Origin: Syntrophomonas sp.
Lineage (GTDB): Bacteria; Bacillota; Syntrophomonadia; Syntrophomonadales; Syntrophomonadaceae
DNA: 7,938 nt
Direction: 5' to 3'
NCBI GenBank assembly: GCA_028709355.1
Contig: JAQVXF010000050.1
Span: forward strand, 1-7,938
Each line of letters opens with the position of its first letter. Position 1 is the stretch's first letter. Below the pieces are notes generated by a model, which was given only the letters and a program-made list of their open reading frames with translations, had not been told where the DNA came from and searched no databases. This document shows positions 6,172 to 7,938 of the stretch, piece by piece. A program made the translations under genes and the position numbers.

Positions 6172-6796
6172 ATTTGACCGCTATCCCCTTCAAATCATTG
6201 GCCACATCTTCACAGAGGTCCAGGGTGGTCTCGAGATGCTCATAGATCTCTTTCCACTTCAGCATATAGACCGCGTCATCGGTCTGTTCAAATAACCGGG
6301 CGATGCCCGCCCGGTATAGATTATCGGCCTCATGTTCATGGCCTCTGATCTTTTCACAGGAATCCAGGATTGTCTGGTGATTGTTTTTTACATCGCGGAG
6401 CAACAGAACCGCCTTCTGGATCTCGTCCGAAGCCTCTTCCAGGACATTGACCAGGGCGGGGATGAACCTTTCCTGGGGCTGCTCGCATTTATATATGACC
6501 ATTTTTTCCATGGTCCCTTGGATGTGGTCCAGCACCTGGTTCAAGGATTGCGACAACCCCAATATATCCTCGCGGTCAAACGGGGTGATGAATGAATGGT
6601 TGATCTGGTCCATAACCTCGGCGAATATCTGGTCACCGTGGTGTTCAACCTTATTTATCCGCTCCAGATTGGCGTTCTTATCGCTGCGATCCACGAAATA
6701 GCCTTTCAATATCTGGGTAGCCTCACAGATAGCGTCGGCCGCCTCCTCGAAGTAACCAAAGAACCGCATCTCCTGGGGCTTGAACTTAAAGGCCAA
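6164..6796 (-). CDS. PhoU-like DUF47 protein (Pit accessory protein)
   Basis: This is a 210-residue, soluble, all-helical protein of the DUF47/PhoU-div family, a distant relative of PhoU that is often encoded beside Pit permeases and thought to modulate them. Features are FKPQEMRFFGYFEEAA at the N-terminus, a first acidic helix EHHGDQIFAEV (51-61), TPFDREDI (71-78), a second acidic helix with EHEADNLY (154-161) and a C-terminal WKEIYEHLETTLDLCEDVAND (181-201). The E/D-x-x-x-D pairs match the metal-binding pattern of PhoU-type bundles. The length is typical. The start is TTG 6796-6794 with AGGGGG eight bases upstream. An internal ATG at codon 10 is possible but sits directly against AGGAG and would remove the conserved start. 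Its 3' end overlaps pit. Expression probably begins at the TATAAT-containing promoter just upstream. Confidence 0.92.
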   Translation of the reverse strand: MAFKFKPQEMRFFGYFEEAADAICEATQILKGYFVDRSDKNANLERINKVEHHGDQIFAEVMDQINHSFITPFDREDILGLSQSLNQVLDHIQGTMEKMVIYKCEQPQERFIPALVNVLEEASDEIQKAVLLLRDVKNNHQTILDSCEKIRGHEHEADNLYRAGIARLFEQTDDAVYMLKWKEIYEHLETTLDLCEDVANDLKGIAVKYV

Positions 6797-6804
6797 GGTG
6801 ATAT

Positions 6805-6810
6805 CCCCCT
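6805..6810 (-). promoter_or_regulatory. Ribosome binding site of the DUF47 gene
   Basis: The minus strand reads AGGGGG, eight bases before TTG 6796-6794. It supports the TTG start and is the same kind of G-rich site seen before DUF4321. Confidence 0.55.
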
Positions 6811-6821
6811 ATCTTAATTAG

Positions 6822-6853
6822 TAACCAAGTATATTATAGCAGTTACTTGGTTA
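6822..6853. repeat. Inverted repeat enclosing the -10 box of the phosphate unit
   Basis: Perfect 10-base arms, TAACCAAGTA (6822-6831) and TACTTGGTTA (6844-6853), flank a 12-base centre. The centre contains ATTATA, which is TATAAT on the minus strand. A symmetric site placed around a -10 box is a classic operator layout. The U-poor sequence after it argues against a terminator. No regulator is recognised for it. Confidence 0.7.
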
Positions 6854-6862
6854 GGAAGTTAA
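6833..6862 (-). promoter_or_regulatory. Candidate promoter of the DUF47-pit unit
   Basis: The minus strand has a perfect TATAAT (6838-6833). The best -35 at usual distance is TTAACT (6862-6857), with an 18-base spacer and four of six matches. A perfect TTGACA (6872-6867) also exists but is 28 bases away, too far for direct pairing. A weak -35 with repeats over it suggests an activated promoter. The expected start is near 6826, about 30 bases before the TTG. Confidence 0.5.
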
Positions 6863-6872
6863 TAACTGTCAA

Positions 6873-7938
6873 CTATTTAACGAAAACCTTACGGGCCTGG
6901 TCAATAACGTAGAAAGAGCCGGTTATGAGGATGTATTCACCTTCCCGGACCAAACCCAAGCTCCGTTCTGCCGCCCGGGCTATGTCCTCCTCGAGTTCGA
7001 CCTGGACAGCCGGGAATTTTTGCCGCCAGGCTTGGGCCACCTCCTGCCAGGCCTGGCTCCGCGCTCCTTGGGGCCGGGTGACCACGACCGCCCGGGTGCC
7101 TGGTGCCAAGGCCTCGATTACCCCGGTCCGTTCCTTGTCATCCAGCAGACCCAACACCAATACCCGTAACCGCCCCGGCAGCAGGGTACCCAACGATTCG
7201 GCCAGAGCCCTTGCCCCTTGGGGATTATGGGCGGCATCGACGACAACCAGCGGCTGCTGATGAACCGCCTCCAGGCGTCCCGGTATCCGCAAGTTGGCCA
7301 ATCCGTCTCTGATATGTCGAGCGTCTATCCTCAGTCCCTGATCCTTAAGCACCTGCAGGGATTGCAGGGCTACCGCCAGGTTGCTTAGCTGGTAGGTGCC
7401 GGGCAGGGAGAACGTGAGCCCGGTCTCATTAACACCCGGCCCCTTCAGGTCCACCACTTGCCCCTCGAAAGAGGCCGGCCCCGACGGGACAATCCTCATG
7501 TCACTGCTATCGAACAGCGGTGCCCCCAGCTGCTGCGCTCTGGTGCTGATCACCTGCCGCGCCTCGGCGCTCATAGGTCCAGCCACCACCGGCACTCCCG
7601 CCTTTATTATCCCTGCTTTGTTAGCGGCTATCTCCGTCAAGGTGTCCCCCAGGAAAGCAGTGTGATCGAAATCGATCCCGGTTATCACCGCTACCCTGGG
7701 TATCACCACGTTGGTCGAATCGTAGGTTCCACCCATGCCAACCTCCAGGACCGCAATTTCCACTCGCTCCTGGGCAAAAAAGCGGAAAGCCGCCGCGGTC
7801 AGCACCTCGAACTCGGTGGGATGCTCCTCCCCCCCTTGCAGCATGGCCTGGATATGGCTATCGATCTCGTCCAGGATAACTTCCAGCCGACCAGCTTTGA
7901 TCTCCGCTCCGTCGATGGTAATCCTCTCAAGGTAGGAA
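6873..7938 (-). CDS. folC: Folylpolyglutamate/dihydrofolate synthase FolC, 5' end cut by window edge
   Basis: This bifunctional Mur-ligase-type enzyme adds glutamate to dihydropteroate and/or folates, using ATP. About 355 C-terminal codons are present, and the frame stays open to the right edge. The in-frame ATG at 7844 is internal, since the codons upstream of it read SYLERITIDG, which is normal FolC sequence. Numbered from the edge, VLEVGMGGTYDSTNVV (63-78) fits the second folylpolyglutamate synthase signature. DHTAFLG (91-97) and KAGIIK (107-112) follow, with the lysine expected to be carbamylated. The C-terminal domain has DAAHNP (224-229) and a GLLDDKE stretch. The usual Glu before KAGI is Asn here. 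About 70-80 N-terminal residues, including the GTNGKGS P-loop, lie outside the window. The stop is followed within 76 bases by the phosphate-unit start, and I see no terminator between them. Confidence 0.96.
   Translation of the reverse strand, partial: SYLERITIDGAEIKAGRLEVILDEIDSHIQAMLQGGEEHPTEFEVLTAAAFRFFAQERVEIAVLEVGMGGTYDSTNVVIPRVAVITGIDFDHTAFLGDTLTEIAANKAGIIKAGVPVVAGPMSAEARQVISTRAQQLGAPLFDSSDMRIVPSGPASFEGQVVDLKGPGVNETGLTFSLPGTYQLSNLAVALQSLQVLKDQGLRIDARHIRDGLANLRIPGRLEAVHQQPLVVVDAAHNPQGARALAESLGTLLPGRLRVLVLGLLDDKERTGVIEALAPGTRAVVVTRPQGARSQAWQEVAQAWRQKFPAVQVELEEDIARAAERSLGLVREGEYILITGSFYVIDQARKVFVK

Noticed and set aside
6822..6853. The inverted repeat as a folC terminator
   Set aside because: The stem is only moderately stable, and the sequence after it on the minus strand (CTAATTAAG) is not a U tract. 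The repeat also encloses a perfect -10 box, so an operator role fits better.
6857..6867. Short palindrome AGTTA-A-TAACT as a second operator
   Set aside because: Five-base arms in AT-rich sequence arise easily by chance, and it coincides with the -35 region and the repeat series already reported.
7395..7844. ATG 7844 as the true folC start
   Set aside because: The frame remains open to the window edge, and the upstream residues (SYLERITIDG...) are typical FolC sequence. The gene is simply cut by the edge.
6873..7938. FolC motif GGTYDSTN as a departure from the common GGRLDATN
   Set aside because: It still fits the general folylpolyglutamate synthase signature (E-x-G-[LIVM]-G-G-x-x-D-x-T-x-hydrophobic), so it is ordinary variation.

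Overview
The window is a block of bacterial housekeeping genes, all on the minus strand, so the transcription order runs from the high-coordinate end to the low-coordinate end. The protein families, the Shine-Dalgarno (SD) sequences close to AAGGAGG, frequent TTG/GTG starts, and the order rex - DUF4321 - maf - radC - mreB - mreC - mreD - penicillin-binding protein 2 all suggest a Firmicute of the class Clostridia. A moderately GC-rich Syntrophomonas/Peptococcaceae-type anaerobe is my guess. The lineage is inferred from gene content and order only.

Layout in transcription order. (1) The 3' part of folC runs off the right edge (7938 to 6873). (2) A 76-base intergenic region carries a TATAAT -10 box inside a 10-base inverted repeat. 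(3) A two-gene phosphate unit follows: a PhoU-like DUF47 protein and a Pit-type phosphate transporter, which overlap by 8 bases and end at an intrinsic terminator (5124-5140). (4) rex, the NADH/NAD+-sensing repressor, has a strong sigma-A-type promoter, a candidate Rex operator at its transcription start, and its own terminator (4372-4397). (5) A tightly packed unit then runs DUF4321 - maf - radC - mreB - mreC - mreD - pbp2 with gaps of 3 to 21 bases or a 4-base overlap. pbp2 is cut by the left edge.

How the genes fit together. The last unit joins cell-wall elongation (MreB, MreC, MreD, PBP2) with nucleotide housekeeping (Maf), a JAMM-domain protein of uncertain role (RadC) and a small conserved membrane protein of unknown function (DUF4321). 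DUF47 and Pit form a low-affinity phosphate uptake pair. Rex would repress fermentative and respiratory genes elsewhere in the genome, and probably itself. FolC makes folylpolyglutamate.

I found no mobile elements, CRISPR arrays, RNA genes, toxin-antitoxin pairs or defence genes, and no coding evidence for a new system. All gaps are short (the longest is about 135 bases). The points worth a second look are regulatory: the candidate Rex autoregulatory operator, the inverted repeat around the phosphate-unit promoter, and the start and promoter of the DUF4321 unit.
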